Position numbers and translations under genes: made by a program. The notes below the pieces were generated by a model. It had not been told where the DNA came from, made no database searches, and saw only the letters and a program-made list of their open reading frames with translations. DNA of 64,000 nucleotides from assembly GCF_000355675.1 (NCBI RefSeq), contig NC_020888.1, forward strand, positions 1,666,883 through 1,730,882. The letters run 5' to 3'. The DNA comes from Thalassolituus oleivorans MIL-1 (lineage in GTDB: Bacteria > Pseudomonadota > Gammaproteobacteria > Pseudomonadales > Oceanobacteraceae). Position 1 is the first letter of the stretch; every line of letters begins with the position of its first letter. This document shows, piece by piece, positions 53,009 to 60,884 of the stretch.

Positions 53009-55812
53009 AATACTTTTTATCGTTAATTCTCATTTCTGCGACCTTGGTCACTAGCGGTTGTAGTTTATTTAGCCGTAGTGATAAAACGATACGCATCGCT
53101 GATATTGGTAGCCTTAAAGTACGATCGGTTTCTAACGAGCCTATCGATGTTAGTCATGAGGATGTAGTACGGTATTATCAAGCCTATTTGGCGGTGGCGA
53201 CTGATCCTGAAATGCGAGTGCGTGTTGCTCACCGTATTGCCGGTTTGAAATTACAATCTGACGAAATCCGAATGGAGAGAGTTGTCGATGATGAAGCTGC
53301 TTTGGCCGAAGATCGAATCCTAGCCAAAGCATCAATTGACGACTACGAGAACTTGCTGAAAGCGTTTCCTGATCGTGTCGATAATGACGCTATTTATTAT
53401 CAATTGGCCAAGGCATATTCATTAGCTGGTCAACCTTATCAAGCGATTAGCGTTTTAGAAGAGCTGGTTAAACGGTATCCGCGCTCTATTTATTATTTAG
53501 AAGCACAATTTCGTTTAGGTCAGTTGCTTTATGCGGCTGGTGATTATGAAATGTCCGAGGCCGCTTATCAGGCACTTATCAGCGTAGGTCCCGCTGCTAA
53601 TCGTTTTTACCGCGATGCAGAGTATTTGCAGGGTTGGAGTATTTTCAAACAAGCACGTTACGAAGAAAGCTTACTTGCCTTTGTGCGCATGCTTGATGAA
53701 CATTTCCCTGATGAGGCGACGCTTGAAGCTGCGCAGGGCGGTGATCTTGATTTGCTAAATGACACTTTGCGTATCATGGCGATCATGTTTGATTACTTAG
53801 GTGATTGGAATCAAATAGCTCACTTCTTTGATGAGCACGGTGCTCGTTATTACGAATATAAGCTGTATGCCCAGCTAGCGGATCAGTATTACGAAAAGAA
53901 ATACTACAAAAGTGCCGCTTCTACATTGCGTGCTTATGTTGATCGCTATCCTGATTCAGATCGTGCGCCTAGCTATTATGAGCGTTTAATTACAGGCTAT
54001 GAAACGGCAGGTTATCCTGAGCTATTACGCAAGCATAAAGAAATTTATAACGAGCGTTTCGGGGTAGGAACGCCGTACTGGGAGTCACATGACGTTAAAG
54101 TACGAGCAGAAATCACCGTTGCGCTTTCAAAATATATTTGGGATCTAGCAACCTTTTCTCATGGCTGGGCCCAAGCGGCTAAAAAGCGCTCGGAAAAAGA
54201 AGAGCGTTTTAACGAAGCCGCTCGTTGGTACAGTGAGTATATTCGTAGTTTCCCAGAGGCGGCTGATACCGTAAAAGCACATTTCTTACTGGCCGAAATT
54301 TCGTTCGATCTAGAGCGTTACGACGATGCACGCAATAACTATGAAATCGTGGCCTATCAATATCCCTTTTACGAGGATGCGGCCGAGGCCGGATATGCTG
54401 CGTTACTTGCCTATGCTAAATATAAGCCAGTGCCTGAGCGCGAATTAGAATGGCGTCAGCTAAATGTTGCCAGTGCTAAACGCTTCGTAACGGAGTTTCC
54501 AGACGACCCGCGTCGCGGCACAGTGTTGGTAAATACAGCAGAGACTTTGCTGAAAGATAAATACTACGAGCAAGCGTTATCTACCGCTCGGTTATCTCAG
54601 GAAACCGGTGTCGAATTACCCCCTCGTTATCGTTATGGCGCTTCGTTAGTTCAAGGTCATTCAAGTTTTGAATTGGGGTTTTATGATGAAGCGGAGACCG
54701 CTTTGTTGAGTGCTTCTACATACGAAAAATTATCGCGTAAAGAGCGTGCTGATCTTCGTCAAAAGGCTGCAGCGGCAATTTATAAGCAAGGTGAGCAGGC
54801 GAAAGTTGATGCGCCACAACAGGCAGTAGATCATTGGTTACGTTTGGCTGAAGTCGTGCCAGAAAGCACATTGAAGGTAAACGCAGAATATGATGCAGCT
54901 ACCCTGTTGATGGAGATGCAAGACTACGACCGAGCTGAGGGCGTCTTGTTAAAATTCCGACAGGAGTATCCAAATCATGAACTGACAAAAGATATTCCTA
55001 GCAAATTGATTGTTGCTTACGAAGGCAAAGGCGAGTGGCGCAAGGCGGCATTTGAATTGATGACGTTATCAAATGATGCAAAAGAAGAAGATGAACGTCG
55101 GATCGCTTGCTTTCAATCGGCTGAGTATTTCGAAAAGGCCAATGATCTAGATAATGCGATCGTGATGTACAAACGTTACGCCCACACTTATAAAACGCCT
55201 TTCGATCCAGCCATTGAAGCGCATTATAAGTTAGATCAGATCTACGCTCTGCAAGGGGATGAAGACAAGCGTCGTTTTTGGTTAGATAAAATTATTCGTT
55301 TGCATCGCAACGGTAAAGATCAACAAACAGAGCGTTCACGTTATTTAGCATCTAGTGCTGCGTTTCAACTCGCTGAGTTCGATCGTATAGCCTTTGAAAA
55401 AGTTAAAATAACCTTGCCATTAGCTAAGAGTATTGTGCGTAAAAACGAACCTATGCAGCGTGCGTTAAAACGCTATACCCAAGCGGTAGAAATGGAAGTT
55501 CTCGAATTTACGACTCCGGCAACATTCCATATTGCAGATATGTACGCACAAATGAGCAAGGCGTTAATGACTTCGGAAAAACCCAAAGGTATGGATGAGG
55601 TTGAAGCTGAGGAATATCAGTATTTATTAGAAGATCAAGCTTTCCCACTGGATGAAGCAGCGATTGATATTCACCAAACAAACATTCGCCGTACTTATGA
55701 TGGTTTATACGACCAGTGGGTTAAAAAGAGTTTTTCATCTATGGCTGAGTTAATGCCAGGTCAATATAACAAACCAGAAAAGGTAGCGACGTATGTTGAT
55801 CAGATTCGCTAG
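53005..55812 (+). CDS. Large TPR lipoprotein
   Basis: 935 residues. Type II signal with lipobox VTSGC (Cys19), then more than a dozen TPR-like helix pairs: AIYYQLAKAYSLAGQPYQAISVLEELVKRYP, YYLEAQFRLGQLLYAAGDYEMSEAAYQALI, VKAHFLLAEISFDLERYDDARNNYEIVAYQYP and others to about residue 780. Such arrays build scaffolds; lipid anchoring suggests the outer membrane facing the periplasm. In architecture it matches the large TPR lipoproteins of Glt/YbgF-type systems. It overlaps its neighbours by 4 and 20 bp. Confidence 0.8.
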   Translation: MKYFLSLILISATLVTSGCSLFSRSDKTIRIADIGSLKVRSVSNEPIDVSHEDVVRYYQAYLAVATDPEMRVRVAHRIAGLKLQSDEIRMERVVDDEAALAEDRILAKASIDDYENLLKAFPDRVDNDAIYYQLAKAYSLAGQPYQAISVLEELVKRYPRSIYYLEAQFRLGQLLYAAGDYEMSEAAYQALISVGPAANRFYRDAEYLQGWSIFKQARYEESLLAFVRMLDEHFPDEATLEAAQGGDLDLLNDTLRIMAIMFDYLGDWNQIAHFFDEHGARYYEYKLYAQLADQYYEKKYYKSAASTLRAYVDRYPDSDRAPSYYERLITGYETAGYPELLRKHKEIYNERFGVGTPYWESHDVKVRAEITVALSKYIWDLATFSHGWAQAAKKRSEKEERFNEAARWYSEYIRSFPEAADTVKAHFLLAEISFDLERYDDARNNYEIVAYQYPFYEDAAEAGYAALLAYAKYKPVPERELEWRQLNVASAKRFVTEFPDDPRRGTVLVNTAETLLKDKYYEQALSTARLSQETGVELPPRYRYGASLVQGHSSFELGFYDEAETALLSASTYEKLSRKERADLRQKAAAAIYKQGEQAKVDAPQQAVDHWLRLAEVVPESTLKVNAEYDAATLLMEMQDYDRAEGVLLKFRQEYPNHELTKDIPSKLIVAYEGKGEWRKAAFELMTLSNDAKEEDERRIACFQSAEYFEKANDLDNAIVMYKRYAHTYKTPFDPAIEAHYKLDQIYALQGDEDKRRFWLDKIIRLHRNGKDQQTERSRYLASSAAFQLAEFDRIAFEKVKITLPLAKSIVRKNEPMQRALKRYTQAVEMEVLEFTTPATFHIADMYAQMSKALMTSEKPKGMDEVEAEEYQYLLEDQAFPLDEAAIDIHQTNIRRTYDGLYDQWVKKSFSSMAELMPGQYNKPEKVATYVDQIR

Positions 55813-56761
55813 CCTGTTATTGCTGGCCACTCTTGCCGGCTGCGCAACAAAAGCGCCTATCGCCGTTGTTGAAGATTTAAGTCCTACTGCGCAACCCTTG
55901 GCAGAAGGTTTAAAGGCTACGTATCAAAATGGTTTGGTGTTGTTGCAAGATGGCAATTACGAAGATGCCGTTGTTTTTTGGACGGAGCTTGCTGAAGCGC
56001 ATCCAGATTTACCCGGTGTTTGGACTAATTTGGGTTTAGCTCTTTACCGCACCGGTGAATACCAAGCAAGTCTGGATGCCTTGGCGCATGTGGATGAAAT
56101 TAATGCAGCATTAGAAGTCCAATTAGCGGCGGCAAAACAGCAAGAAGCGTTGTCGTTAAACGCTGACGGCTCTAACGATATAGCAGGGCAAGCGGTTGAT
56201 GCTGGTAACACAGTGACTGATCTAGAGCCCAGTACCAATGATTCGCTGACTATGGCAGTAGAAGCGAGTGGCGAACAAGCAGCGGTGGAATCAGAAAGCG
56301 GTTTGACCGAGGAGGAGCTAAATGCAGAACCTCCAACGGACGAAGGTTCCGAGGTCGTTATTCCTACCGGAACAGAAATCACAGAGCCTGCTGAGGAAAA
56401 ACTTGTTGCGCCAACCGATACCGGCGCGGCTGAAAAGACTGAGACAGATACACCAGCTATTGCTCAACCCGTCATGCTTAAGCCTTACTGCCCTGTGCAT
56501 CGAGTGAGAGCCTTACCACAAAGAGAATTAGGTTTATTTGCCGAGGCCGAGCAAAGTTATAAAGCCGCGATTGCGTGTAATCCTACAGATGCTGAAGCGC
56601 ATTATAATTTAGGTATTTTGTATGACTTATATCGCAACGATTTGGTTAGTGCGTTGGCAGAATACAAACAGGCAAAAGCATTGTTGGGCGATGATAAAAA
56701 TCTGGATGTCTGGATTACCGATTTGGAACGTCGTTCCGGAACTGAAGCGGTTAAGGAGTGA
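55793..56761 (+). CDS. TPR lipoprotein
   Basis: 322 residues. Lipobox LAGC (Cys17), a first TPR-like block (LKATYQNGLVLLQDGNYEDAVVFWTELAEAHPDLP, about 38-75, and the following pair), an acidic Glu/Thr/Ala linker (about 110-230), then a second TPR block (ELGLFAEAEQSYKAAIACNPTDAEAHYNLGILYDLY, about 245-285). Two cysteines (PYCPVH, IACNP) could be substrates of the operon's CxxC protein. Resembles GltE-type TPR lipoproteins in layout. ATG 55793 overlaps the previous gene by 20 bp. Confidence 0.8.
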   Translation: MLIRFASLLLLATLAGCATKAPIAVVEDLSPTAQPLAEGLKATYQNGLVLLQDGNYEDAVVFWTELAEAHPDLPGVWTNLGLALYRTGEYQASLDALAHVDEINAALEVQLAAAKQQEALSLNADGSNDIAGQAVDAGNTVTDLEPSTNDSLTMAVEASGEQAAVESESGLTEEELNAEPPTDEGSEVVIPTGTEITEPAEEKLVAPTDTGAAEKTETDTPAIAQPVMLKPYCPVHRVRALPQRELGLFAEAEQSYKAAIACNPTDAEAHYNLGILYDLYRNDLVSALAEYKQAKALLGDDKNLDVWITDLERRSGTEAVKE

Positions 56762-56763
56762 TA

Positions 56764-57084
56764 ATGCGTTTACTGATACTAATAAGCAGCTTATTCATCC
56801 TGATGATCTCTTCCCTCACTTGGGCTGAGGAGGATGACGGTGTCGTCCGTTTGCAAGGTATCTCGATTAAAGGTAATAGCGAGAATCCAAACGTATTGTA
56901 TGTAACTGCGTGGCAGCCACCTCCAGGTACAGGGCGTTTGTATGAGCCTGTAACGAGTTATTCTCGCCATTGGTTTCAGCCAATAAGTCGGGATAGTTTA
57001 GGGCGCGAGATGCGTTACGGTGAACTTTATACTGAGAAGCCGGAACATCTCACTCGTTTGAAAGAATTGTTAGAAGTGAAGTGA
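56764..57084 (+). CDS. Small secreted protein, unknown
   Basis: 106 residues. Signal peptide (LLILISSLFILMISSLTWA) followed by a short basic/aromatic domain: VRLQGISIKGNSENPNVLYVTAWQPPPGTG and YSRHWFQPISRDSLGREMRYGELY. AAGGAG five bases before ATG 56764 decides the start. No family recognised. It closes the first block of the operon; a 155-bp gap follows. Confidence 0.75.
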   Translation: MRLLILISSLFILMISSLTWAEEDDGVVRLQGISIKGNSENPNVLYVTAWQPPPGTGRLYEPVTSYSRHWFQPISRDSLGREMRYGELYTEKPEHLTRLKELLEVK

Positions 57085-57178
57085 TTCACGGTTCTTTTAA
57101 CTGTTATTTAATGGTTAAATCAGACAGAAGCATGAGGCGTTGCATTGTTTAATATTGCTGGCCTTTATAACCAAGTTT

Positions 57179-57200
57179 AACGAGATTTTTGCGTCTCGTT
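57179..57200 (+). terminator. Hairpin in the intra-operon gap
   Basis: AACGAGA / TCTCGTT with an eight-base loop, followed by TATTG. Too weak for full termination; it may lower expression of the motor genes or protect an mRNA end. Confidence 0.35.
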
Positions 57201-57239
57201 TATTGCATGTAAAACAACAAAAAGTTAAGTGGAGATGTC

Positions 57240-57899
57240 ATGGATACTATCATTCGTTTTTTCCAAGAGGGCGGTGCCTTCATGGTGCCAATCGCGATCA
57301 TTATGGCGATTGGTTTAGCGATTTCTCTGGAGCGTTTCTTTTTTCTATTGAAAGAGAAATCAGGAAACCGCAGTGCCTTTGATGAACTTCTCCCTATGTT
57401 GCAAAAGCGTGACTTACGCAGCGCCTTGAATTACGCCAATTCGTCTAATACCCATATCGGCAATATCTTTGCTGCGGGTATCGCTCGTATTCCTGGTTCA
57501 CAACGTCGTGAAGAAATTGAATACGCGTTAGAAGAAGGTTTGATGGAAGCAATTCCGCAATTAGAAAAGCGCACACAATACGTAGCAACACTCGCGAACA
57601 TTGCTACTCTGATGGGCCTTTTAGGCACCATTATGGGTTTGATTGCGGCCTTTACCGCGGTTGCAAACGCAGCACCTGCCGAGAAGGCGACGCTGTTGTC
57701 TCAGAGTATTTCGGTTGCGATGAACACCACAGCATTCGGTTTGATTGCCGCTATTCCTTTGCTGTTAATGCACAGTTATCTACAAACTAAAACCAGCGAA
57801 ATCGTTGATAGTATCGAAATGGCTGGGGTGAAGTTTCTTAACATCATCACTGAGCGTAAAGCTGGCCAAAACGGTACTCCTGGTAATAACGGTCAATAA
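57240..57899 (+). CDS. TolQ/ExbB/MotA-family proton channel subunit
   Basis: 219 residues with three membrane helices: FMVPIAIIMAIGLAISLERFFFL (about 14-36), VATLANIATLMGLLGTIMGLIAAF (about 108-132) and SISVAMNTTAFGLIAAIPLLLMHS (about 150-175). The LGTIMGLI and MNTTAFGLIAAIP blocks are the channel signature, including the Thr facing the TolR-type Asp. These proteins form a pentamer around a dimer of TolR-like subunits and convert proton flow into rotation or force. GGAG precedes the start. In Myxococcus the matching protein is AglR. Confidence 0.93.
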   Translation: MDTIIRFFQEGGAFMVPIAIIMAIGLAISLERFFFLLKEKSGNRSAFDELLPMLQKRDLRSALNYANSSNTHIGNIFAAGIARIPGSQRREEIEYALEEGLMEAIPQLEKRTQYVATLANIATLMGLLGTIMGLIAAFTAVANAAPAEKATLLSQSISVAMNTTAFGLIAAIPLLLMHSYLQTKTSEIVDSIEMAGVKFLNIITERKAGQNGTPGNNGQ

Positions 57900-57913
57900 A
57901 GGTTTAGCTTCCG

Positions 57914-58429
57914 ATGAGACGCCATAAGCGATTAAAAGAAGAGGCGGAGCTCAACGTAACATCCTTTATGAACCTGATGATTGTACTAGTGCCAGTATTG
58001 CTGTTGAACATGGTGTTCTCTCAGCTTGCGGTGTTAGATCTCAGGCTTCCTACCGGTGATCAAAATGATCCGGCAGTGATTAATCCCGAGGATGTCACGC
58101 TTGAAGTGACAATTCGAAAAACGGGTTTTGTTATCTCTCGTACTTATATGGAGCAAACAGAATCTTTAAAAGAGTTGCCAAAAATTGGTGATAAATTCGA
58201 TTTCGAAGGTTTATCTAGCGCATTACAAGATGTGAAGAAAAACCCAGTATTCGCAGATAAAACGGACATCGTTTTACTGCCGGAGTCCGATGTTGATTAT
58301 CAAACCTTGGTAACAGTAATGGATACTGCGCGTATTTATCCTGCCGTAGTTGCGGCGTCGCTGGTCGATGCTGTGCTATTTCCGGATATTTCGCTGGGTG
58401 ATGCTGAGAGCACGGAGGTGACACCATGA
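57914..58429 (+). CDS. TolR/ExbD-family protein, Asn in place of the channel Asp
   Basis: 171 residues: one membrane helix (FMNLMIVLVPVLLLNMVFSQL, about 18-38) and a periplasmic domain (about 55-160). The entry motif is ELNVTSFMNLMIVL; ExbD, TolR and AglQ/S have Asp where this protein has Asn20 (FIDVM versus FMNLM). It may therefore be unable to carry protons and act as a structural partner of the next protein, which keeps the Asp. The codon is AAC at 57971-57973. It starts 14 bp after the ExbB gene and overlaps the next by 4 bp. Confidence 0.9.
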   Translation: MRRHKRLKEEAELNVTSFMNLMIVLVPVLLLNMVFSQLAVLDLRLPTGDQNDPAVINPEDVTLEVTIRKTGFVISRTYMEQTESLKELPKIGDKFDFEGLSSALQDVKKNPVFADKTDIVLLPESDVDYQTLVTVMDTARIYPAVVAASLVDAVLFPDISLGDAESTEVTP

Positions 58430-58926
58430 AGATGTCTCGTCGTGCAAAACGAATGCAGCGCAACCATAAGCGTAACGCCAATAAAAGCAGCTTAAACTTG
58501 ACGGCCCTGATGGATATTTTCACCATTTTGGTGTTTTTCTTGATGGTGAACCAGTCAGAAGTAGAAGTGCAAAATACGGATACGGTTGAGCTACCGGTGT
58601 CGCTGGCTGAAAACAAGCCTGATGATCAATTGACGGTATTAGTGACTCGCGAAGATGTTCTTGTTCAAGGGCGAGTTGTGGCTTCGGTTGCATCCTTGAG
58701 TAAAGATCCTGCGGATTTAATCGCAGCTTTAAAGCAAGAGCTAGATTACCGCGCCGCACGCAAGCCTTTGCCTCCCGAGCTTGAGGAGCAAGGTCGTCCT
58801 ATTACTATTGTTGGTGATAAAGGGACTGCTTACGCTGTGTTAAAAAAGGTAATGAATACCTGTTCGAAAGCTGGGTTCAACAACATCTCGCTTGCTGTTA
58901 ATCAACTGCAGCCAGGGGGTGCGTAA
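58426..58926 (+). CDS. TolR/ExbD-family protein with conserved Asp
   Basis: 166 residues. Basic N-terminus (RRAKRMQRNHKRNANK), one membrane helix (MDIFTILVFFLMVNQSE, about 29-45) with the proton-carrying Asp30 in LNLTALMDIFTIL, then a periplasmic domain ending GTAYAVLKKVMNTCSKAGFNNISLAV, the TolR/ExbD C-terminal pattern. With the ExbB-like and the preceding Asn-bearing copy it makes up the motor. Overlaps both neighbours (4 bp and one base). Confidence 0.92.
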   Translation: MKMSRRAKRMQRNHKRNANKSSLNLTALMDIFTILVFFLMVNQSEVEVQNTDTVELPVSLAENKPDDQLTVLVTREDVLVQGRVVASVASLSKDPADLIAALKQELDYRAARKPLPPELEEQGRPITIVGDKGTAYAVLKKVMNTCSKAGFNNISLAVNQLQPGGA

Positions 58927-59885
58927 TGTCGCAGTATCGTCCTCCTGAATTACCTTGGAGTGATAGTGGCGACGGCCGCCGTTTTCGCGCCTTTTTGTGG
59001 GTATTGTTGCTGATCGTATTGGTTACCAGTATTGCTGTACCTTTGATTAATTTGCCGGAGAAAGATCGCAGCGAGTTAGAAAAGATACCGCCACAATTGG
59101 CCAAGATGATTGAACGTAAAAAGAAGGAAGTGGTGAAACCACCAAAACCTGAGCCGAAGCCAGAGCCGAAAGTCGAGCCAAAGCCTGAACCGATACCAGA
59201 GCCTAAGCCCGAACCAAAGCCTGAGCCTAAACCGCTACCAAAACCAGAGCCTAAACCTGAGCGTAAGCCAGAAGTGAAAGCAACGGAAGAGAAGCGCGCA
59301 GCGGCGAAAGAGAAAGCGAAAGAAGCTTTCGGTGCTGATGCTTTGGCAGCTTTAAGTAGTTTGCGCTCAGAAGTTCCTGTTGCTGCCCTGAAGACCTCAA
59401 GTTCCGGTTTGAGTAATGCGGGTAATAAGGCGACGAATGTGGGTTCTGTGGTTGATCGTGCGGCAGCTTCGCGCAGCTCTGGTGGTGTTGATGTTGCGAC
59501 ATTAACGACAGCAACCGCGGGTGAGACTTTGTCTGATCGTACGTTAACAGCTGTGGAGTTAACACCAGAACAGGTCGCACAGACCAAGGAGTCGCGCAAG
59601 CGTAGCCAAGAAGAGTTGCGTCTAGCGTTTGAAACCTACAACGTTCATTACGATCGGATTTATCGCGGAGCTTTGCGAGCAAATCCAACGTTGGCGGGTG
59701 CTGTAACCTTAGCCCTAGTCATCGAGCCTAACGGCAGCGTTAGTGAATGTAAGGCGATCAAGAGCGAGTTGAAAGATGACAAGTTGATTCGTCGATTAGA
59801 ATCGAAATGTCGTCAGATGCAATTTGAAGATCGACCTGGCCTAGATGTGACGAAAGCGGAGTATCCAATCCGATTTAATCCATAA
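58926..59885 (+). CDS. TonB/AgmX-like energy transducer with Pro-Glu-Lys stalk
   Basis: 319 residues. One membrane helix (FLWVLLLIVLVTSIAVPLI, about 21-39), a charged stretch, then a tandem Pro-Lys-Pro-Glu stalk (about 75-117), a Ser/Ala/Thr-rich segment, and a C-terminal domain (about 230-319) with YDRIYRGALRANPTLAGAVTLALVIEPNGSVSEC, the pattern of the AgmX/PglI C-terminal domain related to TonB. The two Cys (SEC..., ESKCRQ) may form a disulfide. It would cross the periplasm and touch outer-membrane partners, moved by the motor. Last gene of the operon; a strong terminator follows. Confidence 0.88.
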   Translation: MSQYRPPELPWSDSGDGRRFRAFLWVLLLIVLVTSIAVPLINLPEKDRSELEKIPPQLAKMIERKKKEVVKPPKPEPKPEPKVEPKPEPIPEPKPEPKPEPKPLPKPEPKPERKPEVKATEEKRAAAKEKAKEAFGADALAALSSLRSEVPVAALKTSSSGLSNAGNKATNVGSVVDRAAASRSSGGVDVATLTTATAGETLSDRTLTAVELTPEQVAQTKESRKRSQEELRLAFETYNVHYDRIYRGALRANPTLAGAVTLALVIEPNGSVSECKAIKSELKDDKLIRRLESKCRQMQFEDRPGLDVTKAEYPIRFNP

Positions 59886-59895
59886 TTTAAGCCAA

Positions 59896-59927
59896 ATAAA
59901 AAAAGCCGCGTTTGCGGCTTTTTTTAT
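59896..59927. terminator. Terminator of the envelope operon
   Basis: ATAAAAAAAGCCGC - GTTT - GCGGCTTTTTTTAT, a perfect 14-bp stem with A/T runs on both sides. It also serves the convergent MaoC-type gene. Confidence 0.93.
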
Positions 59928-59947
59928 GTCTAAATTTTGCGCTTAAA

Positions 59948-60427
59948 TCACTTGCCATTAATGCTGATATTGGGCAGATCCGGCGTATCGATCGTAACAC
60001 TCGTTGTTGGTGCCATAACCACCGACTCACCAGTGGCAACTGTTTTCCCATGCTGATTGGTCACGCTGCAATCGAGGGTGACGATAGGCTTTTCAGTATG
60101 TTTTTCTCGTACCGTTAATACAACGGTCAGTGAATCGCCGATCATGACGGGCTTTCTGAATGACAAGGTCTGACCCATGTAAACAGTGCCGGGTCCTGGC
60201 AGTTGCATCGCCAGAGCTGCTGAAATCAACCCGCCGGTAAACATACCATGAGCGATCTGGCCGCCAAAAGCAGTTGTTGCTGCGTATTCAGCATCAAGGT
60301 GCACAGGGTTGTGGTCGCCGGATACCGCAGCAAATAAGACGAGATCACGCTCGGTAACTGTGTGCGTTCGCTGGCATTGCTCTCCAATGACAATTTCATC
60401 GAAAGGGCGGTTAGATATGCTGGTCAT
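59948..60427 (-). CDS. MaoC-family (R)-specific enoyl-CoA hydratase
   Basis: 159 residues of a hotdog fold. The hydratase-2 motif is visible as FAAVSGDHNPVHLDAEYAATTAFGGQIAHGMF (catalytic Asp-His). Enzymes of this type hydrate trans-2-enoyl-CoA to (R)-3-hydroxyacyl-CoA, as PhaJ does, linking beta-oxidation to hydroxyacid or PHA synthesis. It is divergent from fadD across a 457-bp gap, consistent with a shared fatty-acid theme. AGGATG precedes ATG 60427. Confidence 0.88.
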   Translation of the reverse strand: MTSISNRPFDEIVIGEQCQRTHTVTERDLVLFAAVSGDHNPVHLDAEYAATTAFGGQIAHGMFTGGLISAALAMQLPGPGTVYMGQTLSFRKPVMIGDSLTVVLTVREKHTEKPIVTLDCSVTNQHGKTVATGESVVMAPTTSVTIDTPDLPNISINGK

Positions 60428-60599
60428 GGATCATCCTAATCTTGTTGGTAACTGTGTATTGGCCAATATCGTATCTTGTAACGCATGGGTCGCTGAAACG
60501 AATAGGCATTAAGTATAGATCGAGAAGCTTTAGTGTGTGCCGTGTTTATTACAAATTTCTTTCCAAAGACGACGAGTTACTTTCTATCGTCTGTTAGAT

Positions 60600-60644
60600 T
60601 GGTCAGTAGTAGCAGCGAGTCTCTAATTGCCGCATTACTGACCA
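60600..60644. repeat. Interrupted inverted repeat upstream of fadD
   Basis: TGGTCAGTA (60600-60608) and TACTGACCA (60636-60644), a perfect 9-bp match separated by 27 bases. Could be paired operator half-sites or an RNA hairpin. Confidence 0.5.
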
Positions 60645-60684
60645 TGAATTGTGCATAAATTGATCGTTTATTCTTGTCATTGGC

Positions 60685-60702
60685 TGAGAAATGCATTTCT
60701 CA
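60685..60702. promoter_or_regulatory. 18-bp perfect palindrome, candidate operator
   Basis: TGAGAAATGCATTTCTCA is identical to its reverse complement, as expected for a dimeric repressor site. It lies 183 bp before fadD and 258 bp from the MaoC-type start. Confidence 0.5.
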
Positions 60703-60739
60703 TGTCAAACTTGCGCACTTTTATTCAAATAGCCTCCTG

Positions 60740-60774
60740 ACTGTTTTGCCGCACTCGAGGAAAACAGTTAAACT
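60740..60774 (+). promoter_or_regulatory. Candidate fadD promoter overlapped by inverted repeat
   Basis: TTGCCG (60746-60751), 17-bp spacer, TAAACT (60769-60774). ACTGTTTT (60740-60747) and AAAACAGT (60761-60768) form an inverted repeat across the -35 and spacer, so a bound regulator would block polymerase. Confidence 0.45.
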
Positions 60775-60884
60775 CCGGAACGCTTTTCGGCCTGCATATC
60801 TGCTTTAGGGGAGTAGATTGGTCGTCTGATTTTCACAAACTCTGAACATAACGATAATTTTGTCAGGGTTTATTAGGAGGTGGT

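Larger units (their letters stand above)
60428..60884. promoter_or_regulatory. Divergent control region between MaoC-type gene and fadD
   Basis: No open frame. It holds three inverted repeats: 60600-60608/60636-60644, a perfect 18-bp palindrome at 60685-60702, and a repeat overlapping a candidate promoter at 60740-60774. About 105 bases of untranslated leader would precede fadD. Confidence 0.55.

Noticed and set aside
59148..59275. Tandem repeats considered as a CRISPR or minisatellite
   Set aside because: In frame, coding for a known stalk type; no spacers.
58898..59599. 233-codon minus-strand frame with Gly-Ser repeats
   Set aside because: It is the antisense of the Pro-Lys-Glu stalk repeats of the TonB-like gene.
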